64,000 bases of DNA. Origin: Gammaproteobacteria bacterium UBA5078 (lineage in GTDB: Bacteria; Pseudomonadota; Gammaproteobacteria; Pseudomonadales; Pseudohongiellaceae). The position numbers and the translations under genes were made by a program. Shown here in pieces: positions 7,914-17,942 of this stretch. The number at the start of each line of letters is the position of its first letter. Position 1 is the stretch's first letter. The notes beneath the pieces are model-generated. The model saw only the letters and a program-made list of their open reading frames with translations, was not told where the DNA came from and did no database searches. The stretch is taken from NCBI GenBank assembly GCA_002416505.1, contig DIAM01000021.1, positions 211,287 to 275,286 of the forward strand. Reading direction: 5' to 3'.

Positions 7914-10127
7914 ATGAGCTCACCCCAAGACAACGCGCAACAAGCTAGCGCCCTATCTTTATTCGTCACCTGCTCCAAGGGGCTGGAAGGCCTTCTCGAG
8001 AACGAACTGCGCGACTGCGGAGCCCAGCAAGTGCGCCAGAGCGTTGCGGGGGTCTATTGCAGCGCCGATCTGCGCATCGCCTACCGTTTGATCATGTTCT
8101 CACGCCTGTGTAACCGCGTAATCCTGCTACTGGCCGAGGGCCCGGTGCTCGACGCAGATGACCTGTATGACAGCGCCAGCGTCGTGGACTGGAGCGAGCA
8201 CTTGCTCTCAGGTCACACGCTATTGGTCAGCGCCGCGGGCGGCACAGAGCAGCTGATCCACACCCAATTCATCGCCCAGCGCATTAAAGATGCGATTGTC
8301 GATCAGTTTCGCAACAAGGGCCTTGAGCGACCCAATGTGTCTCGGGACGCACCGGACTTGCTCATCCATGCAGTGATCAAGAAGGACCGCTTGAGCCTTG
8401 GTATCGACTTAGCCGGCGTGAGCCTCCATCGCCGTCACTATCGCCTAGAGCAGGGCGAGGCACCACTGAAAGAAACCCTCGCCGCGGCGCTGCTCATGCG
8501 CGCGGGTTGGCCACAACGCGAGCACCCAAAACCACTGCTCTATGACCCCATGTGCGGCTCCGGCACCCTCCTCATCGAAGGCGTGTTGATGGCGCTCGAC
8601 ATCGCCCCCGGCCTCGTCCGCGACAGCGGGCTGACGCGCTGGCCTCACCATCGAGCGGACCTATGGCAAGAAGTGCGACAGGAGGCCGAGGCGCGTAAAA
8701 TCGCGGCGCGAGACTGGCAAGGCATGGCCATGGGCAGCGACTTGGACCCCCGCGCTATCGAAAGAGCGCGCCGCAATGCGCAGCGTGCAGGCGTTGAAGC
8801 CTTCGTGCGATTGACCGAGGGAGGCCTGGCGCAGACGCACTTGAGCGAGGCACCTAGCCTGGTGATCTGCAACCCACCCTATGCCGAGCGCCTAGGGGAG
8901 CAGACCGAGGTCGAACTCCTCTACGCCGAGCTCGGGGCATGGCTACGCGACAATGCCATGGGGGCTACCGCGGCCATCTTCACCGCCAAACCCGAGTGGG
9001 GCAAGCTGCTAGGCATTCATAGCCACAAGCAGTACGCACTGTTCAATGGCGCCCTACCCGCCAAACTGCTGCTCATGCGCGTCAACGAGGACAGCATCTA
9101 CACGAAGCGCCAGGGTGTCGAGGCACCGCCCAATGCGGAGCAAGGAGCGAGTGTTGCCGCTGTGCAATTCGAGCTAGATAACGGCGCACAGATGTTCGCC
9201 AATAGGCTTCGCAAGAATCTGCGCAGCCTTGGCAAGTGGGCGCGCACGCAGGGACACGAATGCTACCGACTCTATGACGCCGACATGCCCGAATACTCCT
9301 TCGCGATCGACTGCTATGGCACTCATATCCATATGCAGGAATACAAGGCCCCCGCCACGATCAGCGAGGAGGACGCCGCGCAGCGGCGTCGCCAGGCCTA
9401 TCAAGCACTGTGCGTGGTAATGCAGGATAGCCTACAGATCCCCCCGCAGCAGATCAGCCTGAAGGTGCGCGAGAAACAAAAGGGTAGTGAGCAGTATCGG
9501 CCCACTCGCAATGAGGGCGAAGACTTCGTGGTTCACGAAGGCGAGGCTCGCTTCATCGTGAACTTGGAGCGCTATCTCGACACTGGACTGTTCCTAGACC
9601 ACCGCCCTATCCGCCAATGGATCTACGAACATAGTCGCAACTGCCATTTCCTCAACCTGTATTGCTACACGGCCACAGCGAGCGTCCATGCCGCCTTGGG
9701 CGGCGCGCTATCTACCACGAGTGTGGACCTATCGCGCACCTACTTGCAGTGGGCGCAGCGCAACTTCGAGCTCAACAATATCGATCTGCGCGAGCATGCC
9801 TTAGTGCAGTCCGACTGCCTGAGCTTTCTGCAGGAAGCACAGCAAGAGTACGATCTAATTTTCCTAGACCCGCCAACCTTCTCCAACTCCAAGAGTACCG
9901 AGAACGTGCTGGATATTCAGCGCGACCATCAGGAGCTGATCGGCCACTGCATGCGCGTCTTGGCACCGAACGGCCTCTTAATATTCTCCAATAATCATCG
10001 CCGTTTCATACTCGACGAGGAACTCAACGAGAGCTTCCTCGTTCAGGACTGCTCGCCGGCCAGTATTGACAAGGATTTTGCCCGCAATCCCAAGATTCAT
10101 CGCACCTGGTTTATACGCCACCGCTAA
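7914..10127 (+). CDS. rlmL: Bifunctional 23S rRNA methyltransferase RlmKL
   Basis: Fused enzyme: the N-terminal RlmL half makes m2G2445 and the C-terminal RlmK half makes m7G2069 in 23S rRNA. The 737 residues (E. coli about 700) read as an N-terminal ferredoxin-like segment (FVTCSKGLEGLLENEL), a THUMP domain to about residue 160, the RlmL Rossmann domain with YDPMCGSGTLLIEG and the catalytic NPPY (ICNPPYAERLG), then the RlmK half with EGEARFIVNLERYLDTGLFLDHRP, FLNLYCYTATASVHA and FLDPPTFSNSK. The start at 7914 was chosen because residues from MSSPQD onward match the family; an upstream in-frame ATG lies inside the previous gene. Confidence 0.96.
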   Translation: MSSPQDNAQQASALSLFVTCSKGLEGLLENELRDCGAQQVRQSVAGVYCSADLRIAYRLIMFSRLCNRVILLLAEGPVLDADDLYDSASVVDWSEHLLSGHTLLVSAAGGTEQLIHTQFIAQRIKDAIVDQFRNKGLERPNVSRDAPDLLIHAVIKKDRLSLGIDLAGVSLHRRHYRLEQGEAPLKETLAAALLMRAGWPQREHPKPLLYDPMCGSGTLLIEGVLMALDIAPGLVRDSGLTRWPHHRADLWQEVRQEAEARKIAARDWQGMAMGSDLDPRAIERARRNAQRAGVEAFVRLTEGGLAQTHLSEAPSLVICNPPYAERLGEQTEVELLYAELGAWLRDNAMGATAAIFTAKPEWGKLLGIHSHKQYALFNGALPAKLLLMRVNEDSIYTKRQGVEAPPNAEQGASVAAVQFELDNGAQMFANRLRKNLRSLGKWARTQGHECYRLYDADMPEYSFAIDCYGTHIHMQEYKAPATISEEDAAQRRRQAYQALCVVMQDSLQIPPQQISLKVREKQKGSEQYRPTRNEGEDFVVHEGEARFIVNLERYLDTGLFLDHRPIRQWIYEHSRNCHFLNLYCYTATASVHAALGGALSTTSVDLSRTYLQWAQRNFELNNIDLREHALVQSDCLSFLQEAQQEYDLIFLDPPTFSNSKSTENVLDIQRDHQELIGHCMRVLAPNGLLIFSNNHRRFILDEELNESFLVQDCSPASIDKDFARNPKIHRTWFIRHR

Positions 10128-10262
10128 GAATCTGCGTAATTATGCAATCGATGATTGCGTCGTGTGCTCAGGCTGTTTAATCTTGGGCTATGCGACGCGC
10201 TTTCTCTACACTGCAAGGCCCCGCAAAAACCGTTTACCCTAATAACAATAAGGGATATCCCA

Positions 10263-10970
10263 ATGCGTATACGAACAATTTTGACCCCATCTAGTCTCGC
10301 CGTTTGCGGCCTGATGCTCTCCCTCTCAAGCAGCCCTGCTAGCTTCGCGGCCGAGGCTGCGGAAACACCCGGTCCAAACGATCGCGTTGTCCCGATCCTG
10401 CAAGAGCCCCGTCATCGCACCATGCACAAAGACGGCGATATTCGCCTTCTCGATGTGCAGATCAACCCGGGCGATATGACGCTGTTCCATACCCATGACG
10501 CGGCGATCATGTACACGTTCATTAGCTCCGGCACCGGTCCTTCCGAGGGTCGAATCTCCAGCACTACCGATTATGTGCAGAAAAATTATACCCACCAGGT
10601 CGCAAACCAAGGCCCTGGCCTATTCCGCATTATCGCCCTGACCAACTACGGTCCCGCGATGGGCTCTCTCACCGCCGACCGCCCCTCGGGCCTGCAAGGC
10701 GAGCCCGAGCTCGAGAACCTATATTTCCGCTCTTACCGCATCACGCTCGCCCCAGGCGAGACCTCTGCACCACAGACCCACCTCAACCCAAGTGTGGTAG
10801 TGCAGGTCTCCGAAGGCATGACCCATGTCACCCGCACCGACGGCATTACTGCCGAACTCAAAGCGAACGGGGACTGGGCATGGCGTGAGCCAAACGGCGC
10901 CTATCAGATAAAGAATATGGGCTCGGTGCCTGTGGAGTTAGTGATCAACGAAGCGCGGCGCGCGATGTAA
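10263..10970 (+). CDS. Exported cupin-fold protein
   Basis: Secreted protein of about 235 residues. The start ATG at 10263 follows AAGGGATATCCC, and a signal peptide with cleavage near SFAAEA is evident; an ATG 108 bases upstream would bury it. Two cupin-like halves are visible: VQINPGDMTLFHTHDAAIMYTF with the metal-site histidines, and YRITLAPGETSAPQTHLNPSVVVQVSEGMTHV. The second half keeps one His and lacks the full HxH...H set, so only the first domain may bind metal. Function unknown; a periplasmic cupin could be a dioxygenase, isomerase or ligand-binding protein. A second, cytoplasmic cupin follows 76 bases downstream on the same strand. Confidence 0.75.
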   Translation: MRIRTILTPSSLAVCGLMLSLSSSPASFAAEAAETPGPNDRVVPILQEPRHRTMHKDGDIRLLDVQINPGDMTLFHTHDAAIMYTFISSGTGPSEGRISSTTDYVQKNYTHQVANQGPGLFRIIALTNYGPAMGSLTADRPSGLQGEPELENLYFRSYRITLAPGETSAPQTHLNPSVVVQVSEGMTHVTRTDGITAELKANGDWAWREPNGAYQIKNMGSVPVELVINEARRAM

Positions 10971-11046
10971 ACGGTCCGCGCCTTTAAGTTGTGTCAGTTA
11001 GTGTTCGGCGGGCCGCGCGCCCGCCGGTTGTTCTGACGGAGAACCT

Positions 11047-11430
11047 ATGAATACATTTACTAAGACTGTGCTGTTCACCGATGCGGACGGCCACGCGAAG
11101 TTCCGCAAAGAAGAAATCCCCCTAACCGAAGGCACCCCCGAAGTACGCTTGTCGCGCGAGTTCGCCGCACAGGAGTTGCAATTGCGCGAAAGCCCTATCG
11201 GTTTTCGTAGCGAGATGCACTGCACCACCTCACCGCAATGGCTATTCGTTCTGAGTGGCGCGATGGAGATTGGCTTGGCAGATGGGAGCGTGCGTGTTTT
11301 CCATGCTGGAGAGCATTTCTATTCCGCAGACCTATTGCCCGCTAAGACCGTTTTCGATCCGAGCATTCATGGACACTGGAGCCGCCAAGTTGGAGACGTG
11401 CCTCTAGTCACACTTTTTGTGAAAGACTAG
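11047..11430 (+). CDS. Small cupin-domain protein
   Basis: Single-domain cytoplasmic cupin of 127 residues. GACGGAGAACCT precedes the ATG. The fold is indicated by SEMHCTTSPQWLFVLSGAMEIGLADG and FHAGEHFYSADLLP. The usual metal ligands are only partly present (H in EMHC, H in GEHF), so metal binding is uncertain. It follows the exported cupin, and its stop codon overlaps the stop of the convergent ATP-grasp gene by four bases. No enzyme class can be assigned. Confidence 0.7.
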   Translation: MNTFTKTVLFTDADGHAKFRKEEIPLTEGTPEVRLSREFAAQELQLRESPIGFRSEMHCTTSPQWLFVLSGAMEIGLADGSVRVFHAGEHFYSADLLPAKTVFDPSIHGHWSRQVGDVPLVTLFVKD

Positions 11431-12587
11431 CCAGGCCCATCGAGCGCGGCCAATTCGATTACGAGTTCGCGCTCGATGAGTTCGTGTAGGGAAAGTCGCT
11501 CTGCGGGGCTGGCACTGGCATGTACCACATAGCCGATGTCTTGCCCCAAGCCCGCGCGTGCCGACAGCTGTTCTCCCACCTTCACCTTCAGGCGAAACTC
11601 GCGAACCCCCTGCTCATCGAGTACCCGCGACTTCCCTCGTACCGCACTCACAATACCGGCGCCTGGGTAGAGCACTTCCGAGGCAGCGAATTGGCTGGCT
11701 TGCTCCGGGAAAATAAACTCCTCCCCCAACTCCATCGCCACGAAGGCAGACCACGGATTAAAATCCCAAGCATGGGTGATCGCGTTCATGATATAGCCGC
11801 CGGGCGGGCGCAGTGCGATCTCACCGAACAAGGGCCCATTCTTGGTGAGGTAGACCTCTAGATGGGTCATTCCCCATGCAATGCCGAGCGCGGAGATCAC
11901 TCGCTCGTTCATGGCGAGTAGCGTTTCGCTCAACGCCTTTTCTAGAACCGCAGGTACAAAATTGCTATGCCCCTTGCGGTGATAGGCCGTGATATTAGTA
12001 AACTTGATAGCGCCTTTATCGATGAAGGATTCGACACTCGCTTCGGGTGCGTCGATATAGCGCTCTAGGATGCAGCCCTCCCGATCGCCCGGCACGTAAT
12101 CTTGCTCTCGCTCTAACAGTGTCAGCCCTTTGCCTCCGGAGGACTTACGAAATTTGCGCACGACAGGCGAGCCTAGCGCGTCGAACACCTGCTTTGGATC
12201 TAGGCTTGGAGAGTCTGCAAGGAAGCGCGTCATGGGAATGCCGAACCCGGCGAGATGCTGCTTCATGTGGAGCTTGTCGCGACAGCGCGTGCCCGTAGCA
12301 GTGCTAGAGAGGCGCGCGCCAACTTGACGACGGGCAACTGCGGCGGGTAATACGGAAGACTCCGTGCCGGCTATAACGTGGGTGAAATGTTGGCCTGAAA
12401 ATGACTTGCGGATCTGCTCGCGATTCTTCTGAGCGGAGTTCCAAAAGGGGGCGATCACGCTCTTCTGCCCTGCGCCGACATTGAATAAATGCCGCGTCTG
12501 CCAGACCGAGAAAGGAATGCGGCGCTCGCGAAGCTCTTCTATGAGTCCCCGGCGTGGTCCGATTACTAGTACACGATAGTCTTTCAT
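11427..12587 (-). CDS. ATP-grasp domain protein, probable carboxylate-amine ligase
   Basis: ATP-grasp fold enzyme of 386 residues, predicted to join a carboxylate to an amine or thiol through an acyl-phosphate. Seen: an N-terminal Rossmann-like pre-ATP-grasp strand (YRVLVIGPRRGLI), the Gly-rich ATP loop VVRKFRKSSGGKGLTLL, the hinge CILERYIDAPEASVESF, and the Mg-binding strand FGEIALRPPGGYIMN typical of the biotin carboxylase-like/L-amino acid ligase branch. The substrate is unknown. It is an orphan gene: no adaptor, carrier protein or partner ligase lies beside it, and it converges on the small cupin with a four-base stop-to-stop overlap. Confidence 0.75.
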   Translation of the reverse strand: MKDYRVLVIGPRRGLIEELRERRIPFSVWQTRHLFNVGAGQKSVIAPFWNSAQKNREQIRKSFSGQHFTHVIAGTESSVLPAAVARRQVGARLSSTATGTRCRDKLHMKQHLAGFGIPMTRFLADSPSLDPKQVFDALGSPVVRKFRKSSGGKGLTLLEREQDYVPGDREGCILERYIDAPEASVESFIDKGAIKFTNITAYHRKGHSNFVPAVLEKALSETLLAMNERVISALGIAWGMTHLEVYLTKNGPLFGEIALRPPGGYIMNAITHAWDFNPWSAFVAMELGEEFIFPEQASQFAASEVLYPGAGIVSAVRGKSRVLDEQGVREFRLKVKVGEQLSARAGLGQDIGYVVHASASPAERLSLHELIERELVIELAALDGPG

Positions 12588-12650
12588 CTTTACACAGCCA
12601 AGGATCCGCGAACTTAGGGGCCCCTGAATGTCTCAGCGACCCCATAAGGG

Positions 12651-12758
12651 TCAATCGCCTCGGGTTTCTTTCTTTACCTTCTTAGCGACTTTTTTCTCTT
12701 TCGAAGATAAGGCGGGTTTCTTCTTTACTTCTTTCTTGGCATTGCGCTCTTTGGACAT
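12651..12758 (-). CDS. Very small Lys-rich protein (35 aa)
   Basis: A 35-codon frame beginning MSKERNAKKEVKKKPAL and ending in KKETRGD. ATG at 12758 is preceded by AAGGTGATTC, a good ribosome binding site. The product is about 40% Lys/Arg with a central PALSSKEKK segment. Very small proteins with this KKEVKKKPAL-xxxKEKKxAKK pattern recur in Gammaproteobacteria as hypotheticals (from memory, not searched); nucleic-acid or ribosome binding is a reasonable guess from charge only. It lies between the ATP-grasp gene and efp, all on the minus strand. It is easily missed by gene callers because of its length. Confidence 0.68.
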   Translation of the reverse strand: MSKERNAKKEVKKKPALSSKEKKVAKKVKKETRGD

Positions 12759-12889
12759 GATGAATCACCTTAGCATCAGGATTGGACACCACCGACGTGG
12801 CACCGGAACGATTACTTTAACCCTTCCCTCTGAGGCTTTTCAATACACCTTGGGTGTCGCGAGGAAGATTATTTCTAAGCGGCCTAGCG

Positions 12890-12940
12890 TTTACATAGAA
12901 CCGGCATGCGGCACACGGCATCGTGCCGGATCTATGTAAA
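12890..12940. repeat. 17-bp inverted repeat downstream of efp
   Basis: Arms 12890..12906 (TTTACATAGAACCGGCA) and 12924..12940 (TGCCGGATCTATGTAAA) pair with one mismatch around a 17-base loop. It starts 15 bases past the efp stop. There is no T-run, so it is not a classic intrinsic terminator; it could stabilise the efp mRNA 3' end, act with Rho, or be a palindromic repeat. Confidence 0.6.
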
Positions 12941-12954
12941 TCGAGCATCGGGCA

Positions 12955-13521
12955 CTAGCCCTTGATACGGGACTTGTACTCGCCAGTGCGGGTATCGAGT
13001 TCGACAGAGTCGCCGATCTCACAGAAGGCAGAAACGCTCATCTCATGCCCACTCTTCAGGCGTGCTGTCTTCATCACTTTACCGGAAGTATCTCCGCGTG
13101 CAGAAGGCTCGGTGTATTCGATTTCGCGAACGATGGTATTGGGCAGGTCGATGGAGATTACCTTGCCGTTGTAGAATACCGCGGCACAAATGTCCTCCAT
13201 GCCATCTTCGATATAGTCGATAACGTTGTCGAGGTCGTCTTTCGCGATCTCGATCTGCTCGTAATCGGCATCTACGAAGACATACATTGGATCTGCAAAG
13301 TAAGAGTAGGTCACTTCCTTCTGCTCGAGTATGACCATTTCGAATTTGTCGTCGGCCTTGTAGACCGTCTCGGTGGCGACGCCATTGAGAAGGTTCTTCA
13401 GCTTCATTTTACAAACGGCAGAGTTACGGCCGGATTTGTTAAATTCAGTCTTCTGTACCTTCCAAGGTGAACCGTCGATCATCATGACCTGTCCGGCACG
13501 GATTTCTTGCGCTGTTTTCAT
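12955..13521 (-). CDS. efp: Elongation factor P, Arg32 type
   Basis: Translation factor that relieves ribosome stalling at polyproline. The 188-residue length matches the family exactly when started at ATG 13521 ([10 protein letters not shown]); a frame extending to 13614 would add 31 unrelated residues. Three OB-type domains are intact, ending in the family signature region [21 protein letters not shown]. The tip of the loop reads [11 protein letters not shown], placing Arg at position 32, where E. coli has Lys34 modified by EpmA/B. Arg32 EF-Ps are rhamnosylated by EarP, and earP is the immediate upstream neighbour. The factor therefore needs dTDP-rhamnose, not beta-lysine, for activation. 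Confidence 0.97.
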   Translation of the reverse strand: MKTAQEIRAGQVMMIDGSPWKVQKTEFNKSGRNSAVCKMKLKNLLNGVATETVYKADDKFEMVILEQKEVTYSYFADPMYVFVDADYEQIEIAKDDLDNVIDYIEDGMEDICAAVFYNGKVISIDLPNTIVREIEYTEPSARGDTSGKVMKTARLKSGHEMSVSAFCEIGDSVELDTRTGEYKSRIKG

Positions 13522-13580
13522 TGATAAAGTCTCGATTTCGTGTTTTGTAAAACTTTCATTTGGGCTTGGGTCTACTGACC

Positions 13581-14837
13581 TTAAACAGGCGCCTCCCGTG
13601 CCGTTTCCTCGCATCGCTCGCGATAAAACTGCACTAGATTAGCGGCTAGATCAGGCCTCTGGGCCAGTTTTTGCTGCCAGCTCCGAGCCTGTCGTTGCAG
13701 GGCCGGTAGTTGTGGCCGCAGATGATGCCATAGATCGCGACAATCTTCACCTTGATTCCAGCGACTCCAAAAGCCGTGCAATGCGGTCTCGGCCTCACTC
13801 TGCCCGCTATATAGAGCGAAGAAAGCCTCCATTTTGGCTAGATGAGCGTTCTCTTGTTGGGGATACAGATGCCATAGCATCGGCCTGCCTGCGAACTGCG
13901 CCCTTACAAAGGAATCCTCGCCCCGCACGATATTGAAGTCGCACAGACTCAATAAGCGGTCGTATTCGTCTTGATCCGCGAAGGGTAGCACCACCAGTGT
14001 GAGCGCCCCGCGCCTAAGGATCGCGCCCACCTCTGGCGCCTCCACGAGCTCGAAGAAAGCCTGCACGCTTAGCAGGCATCGGCTCTCAGGAACTAGGCAG
14101 AGACTACTCTCACTCGCCTCCGCGAGGGCTGCAAGCAGACCGAGCACGGGCGCTCCTTCGTAACAGAACATGGACAACATTAGGCAGTGCGGGTCGCCTA
14201 GGAGCTCACCGGGCAACGAATAGGGAGCCAAGAAGGCACTTCGCGTCAGTGGAAGTGCTGACTGCAAGGTGGTATGCCTTGCCAGTAAGTCGGCCTCGCG
14301 CAGCAGGCCACCGGTGCCTTCGACAAATCCAGGGAAGAAGAAGTACTTGCTCAGGGCCACGGCAGTGCCCGCGGCATTGGGAATACTCTGTGGCGACGGC
14401 AAGGCATGGCAATCGCGCACCCAGTCTTCCGCGCTGAGATATTCCAGATTGAGCCAGAGCGCAGGGGCCGCGCTGTCGGCCATCGCGCGCACGAGCACGG
14501 CAGGCAAAGAACAGCCAAAGGCCTCGATGATGACCGCCGAGGCGGCAATGCACTCAAGTGACTGCGCACTGACCTCCCAAGGCGAGCGCCAATTACGAAA
14601 GTGCACGCCCTGCACGGTGTGACTCTCTTGCGTATCTAGATCTGGCACGGAAAAGAAGCGTGCGAGCGCGGCCCAATCGTCTACCCAAAGCTCCACAGGG
14701 ATGCCGTATTCTTGCTGTAACTGCCGCGCGAGTCGCCAGCACACGCCGATATCGCCGTAATTATCGATAGCGGCACAAAATACTGTCCATGGGGTATTTG
14801 GGCCACTCGGAACTGACTTGTTCTGCAAAGACACGGG
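13581..14837 (-). CDS. earP: EF-P arginine rhamnosyltransferase EarP
   Basis: GT-B fold inverting glycosyltransferase that transfers rhamnose from dTDP-rhamnose to Arg32 of EF-P. Diagnostic motifs: [22 protein letters not shown], whose two Asp (DNYGD) are the known catalytic-site residues, [15 protein letters not shown], and the C-terminal [18 protein letters not shown] with the conserved Glu. GTG at 14837 with upstream GGAAG gives 418 residues and is my preferred start; an ATG at 14894 would add 19 residues of poor homology. The gene lies 59 bases upstream of efp in the same direction, so enzyme and substrate are probably co-expressed. Confidence 0.93.
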   Translation of the reverse strand, partial: PVSLQNKSVPSGPNTPWTVFCAAIDNYGDIGVCWRLARQLQQEYGIPVELWVDDWAALARFFSVPDLDTQESHTVQGVHFRNWRSPWEVSAQSLECIAASAVIIEAFGCSLPAVLVRAMADSAAPALWLNLEYLSAEDWVRDCHALPSPQSIPNAAGTAVALSKYFFFPGFVEGTGGLLREADLLARHTTLQSALPLTRSAFLAPYSLPGELLGDPHCLMLSMFCYEGAPVLGLLAALAEASESSLCLVPESRCLLSVQAFFELVEAPEVGAILRRGALTLVVLPFADQDEYDRLLSLCDFNIVRGEDSFVRAQFAGRPMLWHLYPQQENAHLAKMEAFFALYSGQSEAETALHGFWSRWNQGEDCRDLWHHLRPQLPALQRQARSWQQKLAQRPDLAANLVQFYRERCEETAREAPV

Positions 14838-15027
14838 GCACTTCCAAGCGTTTTGACTGAGACAGCAAGAATACAGCAGGCACTGCACAAACAAAATTGC
14901 CTTTTAGATTGTTGTTTTTGTTAGCGAATGCAAGGTCCACAAGCCTTGTGGACTCTGCTTCGCTATGGATTTTAAAGAGGAGTTGTTTTATCCTTCCGCT
15001 CCACTTGTCATGAGCAGACCTGGGACT

Positions 15028-17802
15028 ATGAAACAAACCGCTATGAACGCCACTAAAAAAACTACCACTAAAAAAGCGGCAAAGTCCGTCAAGACCACTA
15101 AATCCCCTCAGTACGTTTACAACTTTGGTCAACAGACCGATGGTAACGCGACCATGCGCGAGCTATTGGGCGGCAAGGGTGCAAACCTCGCGGAGATGGC
15201 GGCCATTGGCTTGCCAGTTCCGCCTGGGTTCACCATCAGCACAGAGGTGTGCACCTATGTCTACGCTCACAATCGGAGCTACCCCAAGAGCTTGACGGCG
15301 GATGTGAAGACCGCAGTAGGACTCATCGAGAAACAGATGAAGAAAGAGTTCGGCGGCAAGGATAACCCCTTGCTTGTATCCGTGCGCTCCGGTGCCCGCG
15401 ACTCTATGCCCGGCATGATGGATACGATTCTGAATCTAGGCCTCAACGACATCACCGTCGAAGGGCTCGCGAAGATCTCTGGCAAGCCCAGCTTCGCATG
15501 GGACTGTTACCGCCGCTTCATCCAGATGTATGGCGATGTGGTAATGGGCGTGCAGGCCGCCGACGAAGAGTCCGACGACCCTTTCCATGAATTATTAGAA
15601 GCGCTAAAGAAGTCTCTGAGCAAGAATCTCGATAGCGAGCTTAGCGCCGCAGACCTACAGGTCCTAGTCGGCCAATACAAAGAACTCATTCGCAAGCGTA
15701 CCGGCACCGCCTTCCCACAAGACGTATACGAGCAATTGTGGGGCGCCACTGGCGCCGTGTTCGGATCTTGGAGAAACGAGCGCGCGATTCTCTATCGCCA
15801 GCAATACGGTATCCCCGCGGAATGGGGCACCGCCGTTAACATTCAGGCCATGGTGTTCGGCAATGCTGGCGATGATTGCGCCACGGGCGTTGCGTTTACT
15901 CGTGACCCAGCCAACGGCGAGAAGCGCTTCTACGGCGAATATTTGATCAATGCTCAGGGCGAAGACGTCGTTGCGGGTGTGCGCACCCCTAAGGCTATCT
16001 CCGTCATGGAGAAGGAAATGCCCAAGAGTTTCGCTGCACTCGAGAAGGTGCGCACGAAGCTGGAGAGCCATTTCAAAGACATGCAGGACTTCGAGTTCAC
16101 TATCGAGGGCGGCCGCCTCTTCATGTTGCAGACACGCAACGGGAAGCGCACCGGCCTAGCGGCGATTCGCATCGCGGTTGAGATGGTCAAAGAGAAGCTT
16201 ATGGATCAGCGCACCGCGCTGCTCAAGATTCCAGCCGAATCCGTGGACACCCTATTGGTGCCAATCTTCGATGTGCGCTCGCAGAAAGAAGCCACGATGA
16301 TAGGCAAGGGCCTACCGGCAGGCCCAGGGGCTGCAACCGGCCGCATCGCCTTCACTGCCGCAGCGGCAGAGATAGAGTCGCGCAAGGGCAATAAAGTAGT
16401 ACTGTGCCGCACCGAGACCTCGCCGGACGACCTCAAGGGCATGCTCTACTCTTCGGGCATTCTCACAACTCGCGGCGGCGTGTCCTCCCATGCGGCACTG
16501 GTCGCAAGGCAGTTGGGCAAGGTCTGCGTCTGCGGCGCAGGCGACGTGAGCATCAATTATGAGAAACGCACGCTAACCGCCGGCGGCGTCACGCTGTCCG
16601 AGGGCGACTACATCTCGATCAATGGCACTACCGGTGCGATCTATAAAGGCATGATCGAGAGCGCGGACTCCGAAGTAAAACGCGTTCTCGAGGGCACCCT
16701 GAAGCCGGAGAAGAGCTATACCTACGAGCTATTCCAAACCGTCATGGAATGGTCGGACAAGTACCGCAAGCTGCGCATTCGCACCAACGCCGATACTCCG
16801 GCGATGGCGGAGACTGCGGTAGCCTACGGTGCAGAAGGCATAGGCCTGTGTCGCACGGAACATATGTTCTTCGAGGGCGATCGCATCGATTTCATGCGCC
16901 AGATGATTCTGGCGGTGGATCAGGTACAGCGCAAAGCGGCGCTGAGAAAGCTTCTGCCGTTCCAACGCAAAGATTTCGTGGGCTTGTTCAAGGCGATGGC
17001 TGGCCGACCGGTCACAATTCGACTCCTCGATCCGCCCTTGCACGAGTTCCTGCCACAGGACGACGCGGTGCGTCGCCAGCTAGCGGACAAGCTTGGCTTG
17101 CCGCTGGAGTTCGTGATCGAGCGCATCAAGGCGCTACACGAAGAGAACCCTATGCTGGGCTGCCGCGGCTGTCGCCTAGGCATCCTCTACCCTGAGATCA
17201 CGGAAATGCAGGTTCGGGCAGTATTCGAAGCGGCGGCAGCGGTGATGACGGCGAAGAAATCACCGCTGAAGGTAAATCCGGAGATCATGATCCCCTTGGT
17301 TGGCTTCAAGGCGGAGCTGGCCGATCAATTGGCGATCGTGCACCGCGTTGCTGCCGAAGTGATGGAGAAGAACCAGATCAAGATCGACTACATAGTCGGA
17401 ACGATGATCGAGGTGCCGCGCGCCGCGATCACCGCGGAGCAGATCGCGGAAGAGGCTCAGTTCTTCAGCTTCGGCACGAACGATCTTACGCAGACGACAC
17501 TGGGTTTGAGCCGCGACGATATGGGCTTATTCTACGATGAGTATCAGCGCAAGGAGATCTATAACAAGAACCCCTTCGCGAGCCTAGACCAGACGGGTGT
17601 TGGCAAGCTGATGGAGTTCGCGGTAGAGAATGGACGCAAGGCGCGCCCGGACTTGAAGCTGGGCATCTGCGGCGAACACGCGGGCGATCCAGATTCGATC
17701 GATTTCTGCCACCGCCTAGGCCTGCAATATGTAAGCTGCTCTCCACCCAGAGTGCCCATCGCACGCTTGGCAGCGGCGCAGGCAGCCCTAAGAAACAAGT
17801 AA
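15028..17802 (+). CDS. ppdK: Pyruvate, phosphate dikinase
   Basis: Interconverts pyruvate + ATP + Pi and phosphoenolpyruvate + AMP + PPi. Domains in order: N-terminal ATP-grasp ([15 protein letters not shown], then [22 protein letters not shown]), central phosphohistidine domain with the phospho-carrier His at about residue 488 in [12 protein letters not shown], and a C-terminal PEP/pyruvate TIM barrel ([39 protein letters not shown], catalytic Cys in GICGEHAGD). Two oddities: a Lys/Thr-rich N-terminal extension before the usual YNFG start, and Ser where the family usually has Thr two residues before the His. The start is uncertain (ATG 14965, 15010, 15028 and 15043 are in frame, none with a strong ribosome site). 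No ppsR-type regulator is adjacent. Confidence 0.94.
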   Translation: MKQTAMNATKKTTTKKAAKSVKTTKSPQYVYNFGQQTDGNATMRELLGGKGANLAEMAAIGLPVPPGFTISTEVCTYVYAHNRSYPKSLTADVKTAVGLIEKQMKKEFGGKDNPLLVSVRSGARDSMPGMMDTILNLGLNDITVEGLAKISGKPSFAWDCYRRFIQMYGDVVMGVQAADEESDDPFHELLEALKKSLSKNLDSELSAADLQVLVGQYKELIRKRTGTAFPQDVYEQLWGATGAVFGSWRNERAILYRQQYGIPAEWGTAVNIQAMVFGNAGDDCATGVAFTRDPANGEKRFYGEYLINAQGEDVVAGVRTPKAISVMEKEMPKSFAALEKVRTKLESHFKDMQDFEFTIEGGRLFMLQTRNGKRTGLAAIRIAVEMVKEKLMDQRTALLKIPAESVDTLLVPIFDVRSQKEATMIGKGLPAGPGAATGRIAFTAAAAEIESRKGNKVVLCRTETSPDDLKGMLYSSGILTTRGGVSSHAALVARQLGKVCVCGAGDVSINYEKRTLTAGGVTLSEGDYISINGTTGAIYKGMIESADSEVKRVLEGTLKPEKSYTYELFQTVMEWSDKYRKLRIRTNADTPAMAETAVAYGAEGIGLCRTEHMFFEGDRIDFMRQMILAVDQVQRKAALRKLLPFQRKDFVGLFKAMAGRPVTIRLLDPPLHEFLPQDDAVRRQLADKLGLPLEFVIERIKALHEENPMLGCRGCRLGILYPEITEMQVRAVFEAAAAVMTAKKSPLKVNPEIMIPLVGFKAELADQLAIVHRVAAEVMEKNQIKIDYIVGTMIEVPRAAITAEQIAEEAQFFSFGTNDLTQTTLGLSRDDMGLFYDEYQRKEIYNKNPFASLDQTGVGKLMEFAVENGRKARPDLKLGICGEHAGDPDSIDFCHRLGLQYVSCSPPRVPIARLAAAQAALRNK

Positions 17803-17817
17803 GCAAGTACTTACATT

Positions 17818-17856
17818 AAAAAGCCCCAGCGATCCTGAATCTCTGGGGCTTTTTTG
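17818..17856 (+). terminator. Rho-independent terminator of ppdK
   Basis: AAAAGCCCCAG and CTGGGGCTTTT arms form a strong stem with a short AT-containing loop, followed by six T. It lies 15 bases after the ppdK stop. Confidence 0.9.
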
Positions 17857-17942
17857 CTTCTGCCTATATAACTTAGTAGCGGACAAAGTTGTTTTCTCAC
17901 GCTGCTGCTCGTGTAACCCAGCTTGGCAGAGGTGGCTGTCGA

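Noticed and set aside
12628..12939. 103-codon plus-strand frame
   Set aside because: It is antisense to the small Lys-rich gene and runs through the inverted repeat; Phe-rich composition is what the complement of Lys codons gives.
14761..15132. 123-codon minus-strand frame upstream of earP
   Set aside because: It overlaps the earP start in another frame and the ppdK 5' end; no homology visible.
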